Shown: positions 47,501 to 57,004, numbered from the stretch's first letter. The stretch is DNA of 64,000 nt from Chitinophagaceae bacterium (GCA_016721085.1 JADKJI010000014.1:133097-197096), one strand, 5' to 3'. Translations and numbers: made by a program. Notes: generated by a model not told the origin, from the letters alone.

Positions 47501-50263
47501 GTACAAGCGCATGCATATTGGCAACTAAAAGGACTTTCTGTTGACCTGATTATCTGGAATGAAGTATACGGCTCCTACAGGCAATTTCTGCATGATGAGA
47601 TTCCAGGATTATTGTCAATGGATAAAATGAACCATAAGACGTATAGTCCGCCGGGTAAGATATTTATAAAAACCGCTGATCAATTAAGTCAGGAAGACAA
47701 GGTTCTATTTGAAAGCCTTGCCAGGGTAATTATCAACGACAACAACGGTTCATTGCAGGATCAGGTTAACAGGCATCATTCTGAAAAAATGCTACCTGCA
47801 TTACTTGAGATTAAGAGTAGTCGGCAAGCTTATTCAAATGAATTACCGGAATTAGAGAGTGACCTGTTATTTGATAATGGTACCGGGGGATTTTATTCCA
47901 GTGGAAATGAATATAAGATGATCATCAGGAAGCCGGTTACAACCCCAGCTCCTTGGGTGAATGTTATAGCTAATAAGAATTTCGGTACGGTACTATCTGA
48001 ATCAGGAGCTGCCTATACATGGGCCTTGAATGCTCATGAATACCGGATAACACCATGGAGTAACGATCCTGTAAGTGACAGAGCAGGAGAAGCCTTTTAT
48101 ATAAGAGATGAGGATTCGGGGAAATACTGGTCTCCATCATCCTTTCCGACTGCAGGGAATACACCCTATTTAGTTACTCATGGCTTTGGATATTCGAAAT
48201 TCAAACATTTGGAGGAAGGGATATCTTCTGAAATGACTGTTTTTGTTGATAAGGATATGCCTGTGAAGTTTGTTGTACTCAGTCTTCAAAACCTTTCTGG
48301 TTTTGATAAGAAGCTTTCAGCTACTGGATATTTGGAAATGATACTGGGTGATATTCGATCTAAAACCAATATGCATATTTTCTCTGAAGTGGATGCAGAT
48401 AATGGTTCATTGTATTTCAGAAACAGGTATAATACAGCTTTTGCGGAACGAGTAACTGTTTTTAAAGTTAGTGGAACTGGATTTTCCTATACTTCAGACC
48501 GCAATGAATTCATTGGAAGGAATCGGAATCTATCCATGCCTTCTGCCTTAGGCAGGAAAAAGCTGTCGGGGCGTACAGGTGCTGTTATGGATCCATGCGG
48601 AGCGCTGCAGGTGAAATTCGATTTAGCTGATAGTGAAAGGAAAGAAGTGATATTCATGATCGGTAACGAAAGGAATTTGCCGGAAGCAAAAAAACTGATT
48701 GCGGCTTTCACTGATCCCATTTCAGTAAGTCAATCGTTAGAACGGATTCTTGACTATTGGAAAAATGTAAATGAAACCATTACAATAAAAACACCCGATA
48801 AAGCACTCGATTTGCTGGCTAATGGTTGGTTAACCTATCAAACCTTATCCTGTCGTTTTCTGGCTCGTAGTGGCTTTTATCAATCCGGAGGTGCATTTGG
48901 ATTCAGGGATCAATTACAGGATGTATTAGCCTTACTTCATTCCCAGCCAGAAATGGCAAGAGCACATATTTTACTATGTGCTTCACGGCAATTTACTGAA
49001 GGAGATGTTCAACACTGGTGGCATCCACCAGAAGGCAGGGGAGTTAGAACACGTTGTTCAGACGATCTGTTATGGTTACCATATGCTGTTGCAGATTATG
49101 TGAAAGTGACAGGAGACGAAACAATCTTGATGGAGAATGTAAGTTTTCTTACTGGAAGAGTTCTGCATCCCGATGAAGATTCCTTTTACGATTTGCCAGC
49201 TATAAGTTATAATACCGCCACCTTATACGATCATTGCGTATTGGCTATTCAAAGAAGTTTTCATTTTGGGGAACATGCTTTGCCCTTAATTGGATCAGGT
49301 GATTGGAATGATGGTATGGATAAGGTAGGCAATAAGGGCAAAGGGGAAAGCGTATGGTTGGCCTTCTTCCTTTATCATATACTACAACATTTTATTCCAA
49401 TTGCTGAACGAAAAGCAGATAGTGATTTTGCCTTGACTTGCCGAAACCAGGCTTTATCTCTACAAACAGCCATTGAATTGAATGGATGGGATGGAGAATG
49501 GTACTTGCGTGCATTTTTCGATGATGGATCCGCATTAGGTTCTAAAGATAATCTGGAATGCAGAATTGATGCCATTGCACAAAGCTGGTCAGTACTTTCG
49601 GGAGCAGCCAAAAAGGAAAGACAGGATATGGCAATGACGTCCTTGTATTCACATCTGGTTAAAAAAGATCTTAGGCTTATCCAATTATTAGATCCGGCTT
49701 TTAATTCTGTAGGGATAAATCCAGGATATATTAAAGGGTATCTTCCTGGGGTCAGGGAAAACGGCGGACAATATTCTCATGCTGCCATTTGGGCTATTAT
49801 GGCATTTGCTGCAAAGGAAGACAGGGAGAAGACCTGGGAATTATTCCAACTCATAAACCCGATCCTTCATGCCGATAGTGCGGAAGCAGTTGCAACTTAT
49901 AAAGTGGAACCTTATGTTATGGCTGCAGATGTGTACGCAAATGAGAAACATAAAGGCAGGGGGGGATGGACATGGTATACTGGTTCAGCCGGTTGGATGT
50001 ATCAGTTGATCATTAAATATATAATTGGATTGCGAAGAGAAGCGGATACTTTAGTTTTCAATCCATGCTTTCCTCTTGAATGGCCTTTTGTAGAAATTGA
50101 TTACAGATATAAAAATACCCTGTACAAAATCAAGATTTTTCAGTCTTCATCAATAACGGAAAGTTATATTCTTTCAGATCAAATAAAGGTAGCCGGCAAC
50201 AGACTTGAATTAATAGAGGGATCAACAACAAAAGAGATAATTGTATATATAGCAGTTGTATAA
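41504..50263 (+). CDS. Cyclic beta-1,2-glucan synthase (GT84, glycoamylase-like, GH94)
   Basis: Giant inner-membrane enzyme of 2919 residues, homologous to NdvB/Cgs, which makes and closes beta-1,2-linked glucan rings for the periplasm. Order: hydrophilic N-terminus; helices near 446-500; the GT84 transferase (RTLIIVPAML near 526, ITLDADTQLPREAVW near 662, RHSRWIRGDWQ near 809); more helices near 860-1030; a glycoamylase/transglycosylase-like domain about 1045-1620 (SVIHSYMVHHQGMGF); and a C-terminal GH94 phosphorylase-like part with the catalytic Asp in GSGDWNDGMDKVG near 2600. All parts are intact. The start is uncertain: ATG at 41504, 41525 or 41573. It is divergent from the sulfur island and has its own terminator. 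Confidence 0.93.
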   Translation: MDCYHLYMQPFRVYTIHGSNFSFMKVTTGSVFDILTRLRAYFQRGNALRQYASEMPFRSELYNSDQLDRHGKIVASSHKLLNKPSSDQLIKRLDSNETTLLEVRNLLVESIRSGKNITPGAEWLLDNFYLIEEQVVIARKHLPKGYSEGLPCLASGASAGMPRVYDIVLEIISHSDGRVDAKGLSSFIANYQKQTVLTIGELWAIPIMLRLAVIENLRRVAGKMALEMIDQNMADYWADKMMLVVKEEPGNLILTIADMARSLPVLDSPFVAAFTRKLQGKGPSLALPLTWMEQQLSGQGINSNDLVRQENQKQATDQVSVRNSIGTLRFIGATDWRIFVENLSQVEFILKQDTSGEYSLMDFTTRDRYRHVVERIAHAANISETEVAQKALDLTKKASEDINVSSKWLHIGYYLIDKGVIELETAVKCQFGILESISRKISRMPVFIYIISIVVLTLIFSAGMFHLSYINGIVLWWQLLIVGILFVSCSSQLAISMVNWMATLFVKPKLLPRLNFSKGIPSAYRTLIIVPAMLSDAKSIDELLEALEIRYLANIGENLHFGLLTDFLDADKETMPGDEDMVLQAKAGIQALNRKYPLVNEDVFFLFHRPRTWNKQEKKWMGYERKRGKLAALHTFLRGKREGLFSEVVGNTAVLHSIKYIITLDADTQLPREAVWKFVATMAHPLNRPIYDFQKKRVTEGYAILQPRVATALPKQTSSLYLRMQGDVAGIDPYTRVSSDVYQDLFGEGSFIGKGIYDVEVFEQAVEHAFQENRILSHDLLEGCYARSGLLSDVFLYEENPSQYLTTIKRHSRWIRGDWQVGAWMLPVITDSEGKLTKNKLSVLSRWKISDNLRRSLLPSSLLTLLIAGWFFLPFPWVWTLIVTVVLMLPTVAMAAWNLIHKPRDITLQAHIAEIWIFLRDNIIRFIFSMAVLPYEAYRFTHAVLLTNWRMIVSKRKMLEWTPSAIQVSANTYLSVYANMWVVPFFSVLVTGFLVYFSSASILVAFPFLVLWILSPAMAFRLSMPEKKETNKLSIDQAQFLNQSARKTWAYFEDFVTVADNWLPPDNFQEQPFAVIAHRTSPTNIGLSLLSNLVAYDFGYISNSVLLKRCENTAASMNKLERYNGHFLNWYDTLTLQPLNPRYVSTVDSGNLMGHTLTLRQGLLTLPYEPILNPKLFEGLKATIPILAATKKGYSSILISQFGAELVIQEHEVASLSKQYLKLVRLNDICDYLKKPTISENDLWFQWANRLYHQLNNSIEDLKFHAPWIELLPVPSQFPLLNSLDEIPSWSSILHMSFTHLPIVEKYLAQSTSQDERNWLVDLETALRLAISRSGEKMKSVTELADECNQFCEVNYDFLFDKSTNLLRIGYNVDDQRRDDSFYDLLASEARLGIFVAIAQGKLPQESWFALGRLLTNSGGDPILLSWSGSMFEYLMPQLVMPVYENTLLFQTSKATVKRQIEYADQKEVPWGISESAYNTVDTNMNYQYRAFGIPGLGLMRGLEEDIVIAPYASMLALMVAPVKSCNNLMELSDSGFIGQYGFYEAIDYTASRQPRGKKFSVIHSYMVHHQGMGFLSMAYQLLNKPMQRRFSLELRFQATLLLLQEKIPRATLFYAHTPDLIEKPKLEANIQLRDINTPHTLVPEIQLLSNGRYQVMVNNSGGGYSRWEDIAITRWREDATIDDKGIFCYIKDVSTGKFWSNTYQPTLHPPKGYQAIFSQGHIEFKRSDYGIDTKTEIVISPEDDAELRRIRITNKTGLVKTIEVTSYAEIVLASQSSDEAHPAFSNLFVETIIAPEHKAIFSTRRPRSEEEQPPWAFHLMDAYGVKVEAISFESDRMAFIGRGRDLTNPSALDNELLKGGQGAVLDPIFSIRYRLTIKPNQVATIDLIYGVAETKAACENLLHKYRDSHLKNRAFELAWTHSQVLLRQINATEADSQLYDRLASAIIYAQPYLRAKSTVVKGNFRGQSGLWSHSVSGDLPIVVLQIYNAESMELVRQMVQAHAYWQLKGLSVDLIIWNEVYGSYRQFLHDEIPGLLSMDKMNHKTYSPPGKIFIKTADQLSQEDKVLFESLARVIINDNNGSLQDQVNRHHSEKMLPALLEIKSSRQAYSNELPELESDLLFDNGTGGFYSSGNEYKMIIRKPVTTPAPWVNVIANKNFGTVLSESGAAYTWALNAHEYRITPWSNDPVSDRAGEAFYIRDEDSGKYWSPSSFPTAGNTPYLVTHGFGYSKFKHLEEGISSEMTVFVDKDMPVKFVVLSLQNLSGFDKKLSATGYLEMILGDIRSKTNMHIFSEVDADNGSLYFRNRYNTAFAERVTVFKVSGTGFSYTSDRNEFIGRNRNLSMPSALGRKKLSGRTGAVMDPCGALQVKFDLADSERKEVIFMIGNERNLPEAKKLIAAFTDPISVSQSLERILDYWKNVNETITIKTPDKALDLLANGWLTYQTLSCRFLARSGFYQSGGAFGFRDQLQDVLALLHSQPEMARAHILLCASRQFTEGDVQHWWHPPEGRGVRTRCSDDLLWLPYAVADYVKVTGDETILMENVSFLTGRVLHPDEDSFYDLPAISYNTATLYDHCVLAIQRSFHFGEHALPLIGSGDWNDGMDKVGNKGKGESVWLAFFLYHILQHFIPIAERKADSDFALTCRNQALSLQTAIELNGWDGEWYLRAFFDDGSALGSKDNLECRIDAIAQSWSVLSGAAKKERQDMAMTSLYSHLVKKDLRLIQLLDPAFNSVGINPGYIKGYLPGVRENGGQYSHAAIWAIMAFAAKEDREKTWELFQLINPILHADSAEAVATYKVEPYVMAADVYANEKHKGRGGWTWYTGSAGWMYQLIIKYIIGLRREADTLVFNPCFPLEWPFVEIDYRYKNTLYKIKIFQSSSITESYILSDQIKVAGNRLELIEGSTTKEIIVYIAVV

Positions 50264-50268
50264 ATAAA

Positions 50269-50305
50269 AGGGAGGCAATAAAGTAATTGTATTTATTGTC
50301 TCCCT
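50269..50305. terminator. Bidirectional terminator after the glucan synthase
   Basis: AGGGAGGCAATAAA pairs with TTTATTGTCTCCCT (one mismatch) between the convergent synthase and PLP-enzyme genes. Confidence 0.8.
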
Positions 50306-50323
50306 AATATATTGTGAAAAGAG

Positions 50324-51274
50324 TTAACTCATCCAACCTGATAGCTTCAATAAGTCTACATTTCCACCACTAAGTATGATGCCAACTTTTTTTCCTTTAA
50401 AGATTTCTGGGTTTCTTAGCACCGCAGCTAATGGTACTACGCAGCTGGGTTCAACTACTATTTTCATTCTTTCGTAAACCAATTTCAAGGCAGCTTTTAT
50501 TTCATCTTCACTAACTAATAATATGTCTTTCACATACGTCCATATAATCGGTAAGGTCTTATCACCTAAAGTGGTAAGCAATCCGTCGGCAATCGTATCA
50601 ACGAATGGTGCTTTTTCTATTTTACCGCTTTTGAAAGAAAGGATAGCATCTGCTGCGCCTTCAGGTTCGCCAGCATAAACACCTGTTGAAGGAGAAAAAT
50701 AATGAGCGCTTAATGCAGTACCGCTCAGAAGACCTCCGCCACCTACTGGCGCCAATATGAAATCAAGTGCAGCGCAATCTTCAATTAATTCCTTTGCTGC
50801 CGTAGCTTGCCCTGTAATAACCCTGTCGTCATTGTACGGATGAATAAAGGCTGCACCTGTTTTGTCAACAATTTCTTGCAGCGTTGCTTCCCTAGCCGCC
50901 TGGTTAGGTGCACAGAAATGTACTTCGGCTCCATATCCTTTCACGGCATTCACTTTTACTGATGGAGAATTATCCGGCATCACTATATAGGCTTTTACCC
51001 CTGTTTGTCTGGCTGCGAATGCAATAGCCTGTGCATGATTGCCTGATGAATGAGTGGCAATTCCCTTGGACCTTTCTTCCGGGGTCAATGATAAAACAGC
51101 ATTCATTCCACCTCTTATTTTAAAAGCTCCGATTTTCTGGAAGTTCTCACATTTGAAGAAAAGAGAAGCCCCTGCCAATTGGTCAATGGTATTGCAGGTG
51201 AAGATCGGTGTTCTGTGAATATAGGGTCGAATACGATCATGAGCTTCATTTATCTGTTGTGCTGTTATCCCCAT
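50324..51274 (-). CDS. PLP-dependent threonine/serine dehydratase or serine racemase
   Basis: Fold type II PLP enzyme of 316 residues. The Schiff-base Lys is in QKIGAFKIRGG near residue 53; phosphate-binding loops are SSGNHAQA and PVGGGGLLSG. It lacks the C-terminal ACT regulatory domain of biosynthetic IlvA, so it is a catabolic-type threonine deaminase, a serine racemase or a 3-hydroxyaspartate ammonia-lyase. Sequence alone does not decide. It shares the gap at 51275-51373 with the divergent ABC exporter. An iron-sulfur L-serine dehydratase is also in the window (4701-6127), so serine use has at least one other route. Confidence 0.88.
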   Translation of the reverse strand: MGITAQQINEAHDRIRPYIHRTPIFTCNTIDQLAGASLFFKCENFQKIGAFKIRGGMNAVLSLTPEERSKGIATHSSGNHAQAIAFAARQTGVKAYIVMPDNSPSVKVNAVKGYGAEVHFCAPNQAAREATLQEIVDKTGAAFIHPYNDDRVITGQATAAKELIEDCAALDFILAPVGGGGLLSGTALSAHYFSPSTGVYAGEPEGAADAILSFKSGKIEKAPFVDTIADGLLTTLGDKTLPIIWTYVKDILLVSEDEIKAALKLVYERMKIVVEPSCVVPLAAVLRNPEIFKGKKVGIILSGGNVDLLKLSGWMS

Positions 51275-51373
51275 AAAAGAATATTAATGCCCAAAAATAT
51301 CTCTTTTCCTTTTATCCTTTTCTTATATGTTAGAAAGAGATGGCTTTGTTAACTTCGCCTAAATTTTTCCTTT

Positions 51374-53239
51374 TTGAAACATCTGAAACAGATAAATAAG
51401 TACTTCTGGAAATACCGGAAAAGGTTCCTTTTGGGATTCCTGTTTATTATCTGTTCCAATTATTTCAGGATACTGGCACCACAGCTTACAGGTTTTGTAC
51501 TCGATGCAGTTCAGATTGAGTTGTTACAGCAGAAAGAAAGTGAGGAGTTCAAGAAATTGGAAAAAAACGTTGCAGTTAAAGAAGCGAGATATGATGTTTT
51601 AGTAAAAGCAGTTACCGATAATATACGTTCCAGGCAAATGGGGTTTGGAAGCAAGGTGTTGCTTTGTGGTATTACATTACTGGGACTCGCCTTATTAGGT
51701 GGCTTCTTTATGTTCCTGATGCGGCAGACTATTATTGTTATGAGCCGGCATATAGAATTTGACCAGAAGAATGAGGTATACCAGCATTATCAGTTGCTGG
51801 ATACTAATTTTTACAAACAACATAGTACGGGTGATTTGATGAACCGTATTTCTGAAGATGTTAGCCGGGTAAGGATGTACACAGGACCGGCCCTCATGTA
51901 CTTTATCAATCTGGCAGCAACCATTGGATTTAGTGTCTATTTCATGGTGAGTACCCAACCAATGCTTACTCTTTATGTTTTGGCGCCACTTCCCTTATTG
52001 GCTATTACTATCTATTATGTGAACAATATCATTCACAAGAAAAGTGAGCGAATACAGGCTTTGTTGTCTGATCTTACAACAAATGCACAAGAGTCCTATT
52101 CAGGTATCAGGGTTATCAAATCTTTTGTACAGGAAAAGGCGATGAAATTCTTTTTCAATAAGAATAGCGAAGACTACAAGAACAATGCCCTTGGATTGGC
52201 AAAGATGGAAGCCATTTATTTCCCTTCTATGTCTTTACTTATCGGATTAAGTACGTTGGTTACAATCATGGTAGGTGGACTATACGCAATCAGGGAAGAG
52301 CATGGGGTAACAGTAGGCACCATTGCAGAGTTTGTGTTGTATGTGAACATGCTTACATTTCCAGTTAGTGCTATTGGCTGGACGGCCAGTATGATTCAAA
52401 GGGCGGCAGCTTCTCAAAAAAGGATCAATGAATTCTTACTTACAAAGCCAGCCATACCGGTTGCTGAAAAACCTATTGCACACAAGGTTTCAGGTGATAT
52501 AAAATTTGAAAACGTAAGTTTTGTTTATCCAAATACAGGAATAAAAGCGGTTGTTGACTTCCAGTTGAACATAAAGCCTGGTTCTAAGGTGGCTATTATT
52601 GGACATACCGGTAGTGGTAAAACAACCATTGCCCAACTGTTATTGCGATTATATGATCCAACAGAAGGCAGGATATTGATTGATGGAGAACCATTAAAAG
52701 AATTGGATCTTTCAGTATTAAGAAGGCAGATCAGTTATGTGCCACAGGATGTTTTCCTTTTCAGTGATACGGTTGCTGAGAATATAGCATTTGGGCTTGA
52801 AACTACTGATATGAAAAGGGTTCATGAAGCAGCGGCCTTTGCCAGTGTGGAAAAGGAAATCGATGGATTTTCGGAAAAATACGATACCAGAATAGGAGAA
52901 AGGGGAGTGACACTAAGCGGTGGACAAAAACAACGAATTTCAATTGCCCGGGCACTAGCAAAAGATCCCCAGATTGTAATATTTGATGACTGTCTCAGTG
53001 CAGTAGATACTAAGACTGAAAAAGACATATTGAGCAATCTGAACCGCTTTCTTCACGATAAAACAGCTATAATAATAACACACCGCATATTTTCGCTTAT
53101 TGAGTTTGACCAGATTATAGTGCTTGATGAAGGGAAGATTATTGAGAGGGGCACCCATCAGGACTTACTGGCAATGGACGGATATTACAGGTTTTTGTAC
53201 GAGCAACAGAGGCAGGAAAAGGAAAGTTCTGCATCCTGA
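51374..53239 (+). CDS. MsbA-like ABC exporter half-transporter
   Basis: Homodimeric ABC exporter of 621 residues, likely for lipids or drugs. The N-terminal region has six helices, with an unusual charged insert (LLQQKESEEFKKLEKNVAVKE starts near residue 49) between TM1 and TM2. The nucleotide-binding domain is complete: Walker A GHTGSGKTTIAQ, Q-loop YVPQDVFLF, signature LSGGQKQRISIARAL, Walker B QIVIFDDCLSAVD and H-loop ITHRIFSL. The start is TTG at 51374, giving MKHLKQINKYFWKYRKRF, and no better codon is nearby. In contrast to the type I secretion ATPase at 6294, this one has all catalytic residues. Confidence 0.88.
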   Translation: MKHLKQINKYFWKYRKRFLLGFLFIICSNYFRILAPQLTGFVLDAVQIELLQQKESEEFKKLEKNVAVKEARYDVLVKAVTDNIRSRQMGFGSKVLLCGITLLGLALLGGFFMFLMRQTIIVMSRHIEFDQKNEVYQHYQLLDTNFYKQHSTGDLMNRISEDVSRVRMYTGPALMYFINLAATIGFSVYFMVSTQPMLTLYVLAPLPLLAITIYYVNNIIHKKSERIQALLSDLTTNAQESYSGIRVIKSFVQEKAMKFFFNKNSEDYKNNALGLAKMEAIYFPSMSLLIGLSTLVTIMVGGLYAIREEHGVTVGTIAEFVLYVNMLTFPVSAIGWTASMIQRAAASQKRINEFLLTKPAIPVAEKPIAHKVSGDIKFENVSFVYPNTGIKAVVDFQLNIKPGSKVAIIGHTGSGKTTIAQLLLRLYDPTEGRILIDGEPLKELDLSVLRRQISYVPQDVFLFSDTVAENIAFGLETTDMKRVHEAAAFASVEKEIDGFSEKYDTRIGERGVTLSGGQKQRISIARALAKDPQIVIFDDCLSAVDTKTEKDILSNLNRFLHDKTAIIITHRIFSLIEFDQIIVLDEGKIIERGTHQDLLAMDGYYRFLYEQQRQEKESSAS

Positions 53240-53384
53240 CAGGCAAAGAATGGCCTTAAATTGTGTTTTTCAGCATATTATCCTTCTAAATAACTAATCA
53301 TAAATTTTGCTGATTCGAAAACAATCTTAATATTTGTGACTGCTTTTTAACCAAGAATTGTAAACTGAAAAAAAACTAACTACT

Positions 53385-53830
53385 GTGGCGTACGAAAACA
53401 ACGACAAAAGAATGGAAAGTGTTTACAGCAAGAGGATCAGGGCCGGTAAGCGCAGAACCTATTTCTTTGATGTGAGAGCAACCCGTGGAAATGATTACTA
53501 CATCACTATTACGGAAAGCAGAAAAAAATTCAACGAGAACGGTTACGACAGGCACAAGATTTTCCTTTACAAGGAAGATTTCAATAAATTCCTGAAGGCA
53601 TTAACTGAAGCTGTTGATTATGTGAAGACCGACCTGATGCCAGATTTCGATTTTGATGCATTCAACCATGACCAATTGGAAGGTGAAGAAGGTGGTGAAA
53701 TGGGAGGAGAATCTGCTGCTGAATATAGCAGTCCTGCTCCAGCCGCTGCGCAGCACCAGCACCAGTTGTTTCTGAGCCAAGCACGCCAACAGCTTCTTCC
53801 GATGCAACTGAAGAAGTGGACAAATGGTAA
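53385..53830 (+). CDS. DUF3276 (PUR-alpha-like) protein; frame interrupted
   Basis: Small nucleic-acid-binding protein of the PUR/DUF3276 family of Bacteroidota. The domain covers MESVYSKRIRAGKRRTYFFD, DYYITITESRKKF and DRHKIFLYKEDFNKFLKAL. The start is GTG at 53385 (VAYENN). One C is missing near 53749-53752. The uncorrected frame runs on into a terminator and ends with an odd tail (KPSIRRVFSY). The corrected frame gives an Ala/Pro-rich linker and the acidic end SDATEEVDKW, stop at 53830, just before the terminator: 148 residues. The cellular role is unknown; related Pur proteins bind single-stranded DNA or RNA. Confidence 0.87.
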
Positions 53831-53848
53831 AAAGATATTTTTGATAGT

Positions 53849-53875
53849 AAAACCCTCCATCCGGAGGGTTTTTTC
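53849..53875 (+). terminator. Terminator after the DUF3276 gene
   Basis: AAAACCCTCC pairs with GGAGGGTTTT around ATCC, with T-residues after it. Its place fits a stop at 53830, not the false stop at 53882. Confidence 0.88.
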
Positions 53876-53963
53876 GTATTAACAATTGAGGATAACTCGT
53901 AGTACCAAACATCAGAGAGTATTTTCTAACTTTACTATTAGCCAAAACCATTAAACATCTGCT

Positions 53964-56900
53964 ATGAAAAAAAGCCTCTTACTACTGGTACTTATAATTC
54001 CAGTAATGTTTCTGTTTTTACCTAAGAAAAAAACAGACCTGATAACTGTAACTAAACCGGTTCATGTTTCTCTTGCAAAAGAGAATGAAGAAGCTGAATC
54101 GGATGCAATGGATCAACTGATGAAGCAAAACTTCAACATGACAAGAGATCCGGCATTGAATAGTATTCCCAAAGAAAGACTTATTGAAGGTGCTGAAAGA
54201 ATGAAAGCTATGACCCTCAGCGCCCAAAGCCCGCAATCAATGGTGTGGTCTGAAAGAGGACCTAACAATATTGGTGGCAGGGTAAGGACTTTGCTTTTTG
54301 ACAAATCTGATGCAACTGGAAATACAGTATTAGTTGCAGGTGTTTCAGGAGGAATATTCCGAACCACAAATTTTAAAAACGCATCACCTAGCTATACTCC
54401 AGTCAATAACTTATTGGGTAGTTTGTCTATCAGCGCTATGGCACAAGACCCAAGACCAGGTTCAAATAATATCATGTATGCGGGAACGGGAGAGGGTTAT
54501 TTTAATCTGGATGATTCAAGAGGAATTGGGATTTATAAAAGTACCAATAATGGACTCACCTGGTCAATATTAACTTTTACAACATCGCCTGCTGCAAACG
54601 CCTCTAATTTTGATTATGTTCAGCGTATAGTTGTAGATAATAGTGGCAATGTGTATGCTGCTTGCAGAAGTCGTTTTTGTAATCGTGGTGGACTATGGAA
54701 ATCGACTGATGGAGGTACTAGTTGGGCTAGAGTTATTGGAACATCAACAGGTTCTTGTGGCACTTCAGTTGATTTAAATGCAAATGATGTTGAAATTGCA
54801 GCAAATGGTGATGTGTATGCCACTGTAGGTGTATTTACAACCGGAAAAATATTCCGTTCAGATGCATCTGTTCATTTAGCCAATACCGGTAATGCAGGTA
54901 CCTTTACAGATATTACTCCAACCGGCTCCTTTTGGAGAATAGAACTCGCTACAGCTCCTTCAAACGCATCAAGAGTTTATGCATTGTTTCAAGGTGCAGG
55001 GTCGAATGATGTTTCACAAATTCGCAGAACAGATAATAGTGGTACCTCTTGGACGGCTGCGGGTGCTATTCCGGTTCCTACCATCTATGACCAGGGGAAT
55101 AATAATACATTTACCAGAAGCCAGGCATGGTACGACCTTACAATAGCTGTTGACCCTAATTTTGATGACACTTTGATAATTGGAGGAGTTGATTTACTTC
55201 GCTCTTATAATGCAGGGAACCAGTTGGACACAAATATCCAATTGGACAGGAGCAGAGGGGATATTTTCAGGAAATCAATATGTACACGCCGACCAGCATA
55301 TTGCCCTTTATGAAGGAACCAGTTCTTCAAGCGCTGTATTTGGTTGTGACGGTGGGGTGTTTTATTCCAGTGCTGTAAATTCAGCTGGTTTACCAACATT
55401 TAGTTCAAAGAATACTTCCCTCAATATCACCCAATATTATTCTGCCGACATTCATCCTTCAAGCACCAATTACATCATTGGTGGTACTCAGGATAATGGA
55501 TCTTTACGTTTGAATGCCGCTGGAATTGCCAGTGCCTCAACAGTAGTTGGCGGAGATGGTGCATTTGCACATATTGATCAGGTAGATGGATTGATACAAA
55601 AACTGGCTTACGTTAAACTTCAATATGCTTTTACTAAGAATAGTGGAACAAACTGGTATGGTTTCTATGATTTTGATATTGATGGTGATCCCCTTGACGA
55701 GGATGCCCGTTTCATAAATCCAACCGACTTTGATGATAAATCAAAAGTGCTTTATTCTGCTGATTCAATCGGGCGATATGATATCATTACTGGTATTACA
55801 AATGTTCCAGGATCTTCCCCTTTGATTAGCCAGGTTACAGTAGCTTCTTTTGGTGTTCGACAAGTATCTGCCCTGAAAGTAGATACCCTTACCGGAAACA
55901 GGGTTTGGTTTGGATTAACTGATGATATCAACTTTACATTAGCACCTATATTAGTTCGTGTTGATAATGCGAATACAGCACCTGTTGCAACTGCAGCCGG
56001 AGCGCTTCCAGGTGCTGCAGCCGGAGCTTATATTTCCTCAATAGATGTTGAACCGGGTAACGCCAACCATCTCTTGGTGACTCTCTCTAACTATGGTGTG
56101 GTAAGTGTTTATGAAAGTACCGATGGCGGCACATCCTTCACAAATGTTGAAGGCAACCTGCCTGATATCCCAGTTCGTTGGGGAATGTTCCTGCCAACAG
56201 GTGTTACCTTATCGCCTAATGCTATTTCAGGAGTTGTATTGGGAACAGAGTTAGGTGTTTTTTCAACGACTGCCCTAAGTGGAGGGGCAACAGCCTGGAC
56301 CGCCAATAATTTTGGTTTGGCAAATGTTAGGGTAGATATGCTTACTTACAGAAGCAGTACAAGGACCCTTTTGGCTGCAACACATGGCAGGGGAATTTAT
56401 ACTGCTACTCTTTTCCTTCTTCCAGTAAAATATTTATCATTTGAAGGAAAAACATCAGGTGCAGACAATGTTCTCTATTGGTCTACAGCTTCAGAACAAA
56501 ACAATAAACGATTTGAGGTGGAGCGTAAACAGAATGGAGAGACTTCTTTCTCAACTATAGGAACGGTTCAAGCGAATCAGGCGGGTACACTAACCCAGCG
56601 ATACAGCTTTACTGATAAAGCTGTGGATGCATCCAAAACCAATTTTTCTTATCGCTTGAAACAAGTTGACCTTGATGGCAAATCAAGTTATTCTTCCATA
56701 GTAACAATCAACAGAAGGAATTCAGGAAAAGCTGTTGAATATATAAGTGCTACTAAACAACAGTTGTTTATAAAAGTAAATAGTTCAATAGCCCGCTTGC
56801 CTTTGCAAGTACAACTATTGTCCACTGAAGGAAGAATAGTCCTAAACAGACAGATTAACTCAGATAAATCATCTCTTGATATCAGTGTGCTTCCAGCCGG

Positions 56901-56964
56901 AACGTACACGGTACGAATAACTGGGAAACCAGATATTCTTTTCACGCAACAGTTTGTGAAATGA
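53964..56964 (+). CDS. T9SS-exported beta-propeller (BNR/sortilin-like) protein; frame interrupted
   Basis: Secreted protein, 999 residues after correction. A signal peptide or anchor (MKKSLLLLVLIIPVMFLFL) precedes a propeller starting WSERGPNNIGGRVRTL, with repeated Asp-box-like turns (STNNGLTWS, STDGGTSWA, STDGGTSFT). After about residue 820 comes a beta-sandwich (LPVKYLSFEGKTSG) and the T9SS type A sorting tail (STEGRIVLNR to LPAGTYTVRI). One base is extra at 55215-55217 (GGG for GG): the first frame reads SYNAGNQLD, the other NAGTSWTQISNW, the expected turn. Such VPS10/BNR proteins bind or process extracellular material. No catalytic residues are identified. Confidence 0.83.
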
Positions 56965-57004
56965 TAAAAAAAAGAGAGCTCTAAAAAAAGAGCTCTCTTT
57001 TTTT
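56965..57004. terminator. Bidirectional terminator, T9SS gene and pgi
   Basis: AAAAAAGAGAGCTC pairs perfectly with GAGCTCTCTTTTTT, loop TAAAAAA. It begins right at the stop codon, between convergent genes. Confidence 0.9.

Noticed and set aside
41504..50263. Large number of open frames on both strands within the glucan synthase gene
   Set aside because: All are shorter shadows of one continuous 2919-codon gene with family motifs from end to end.
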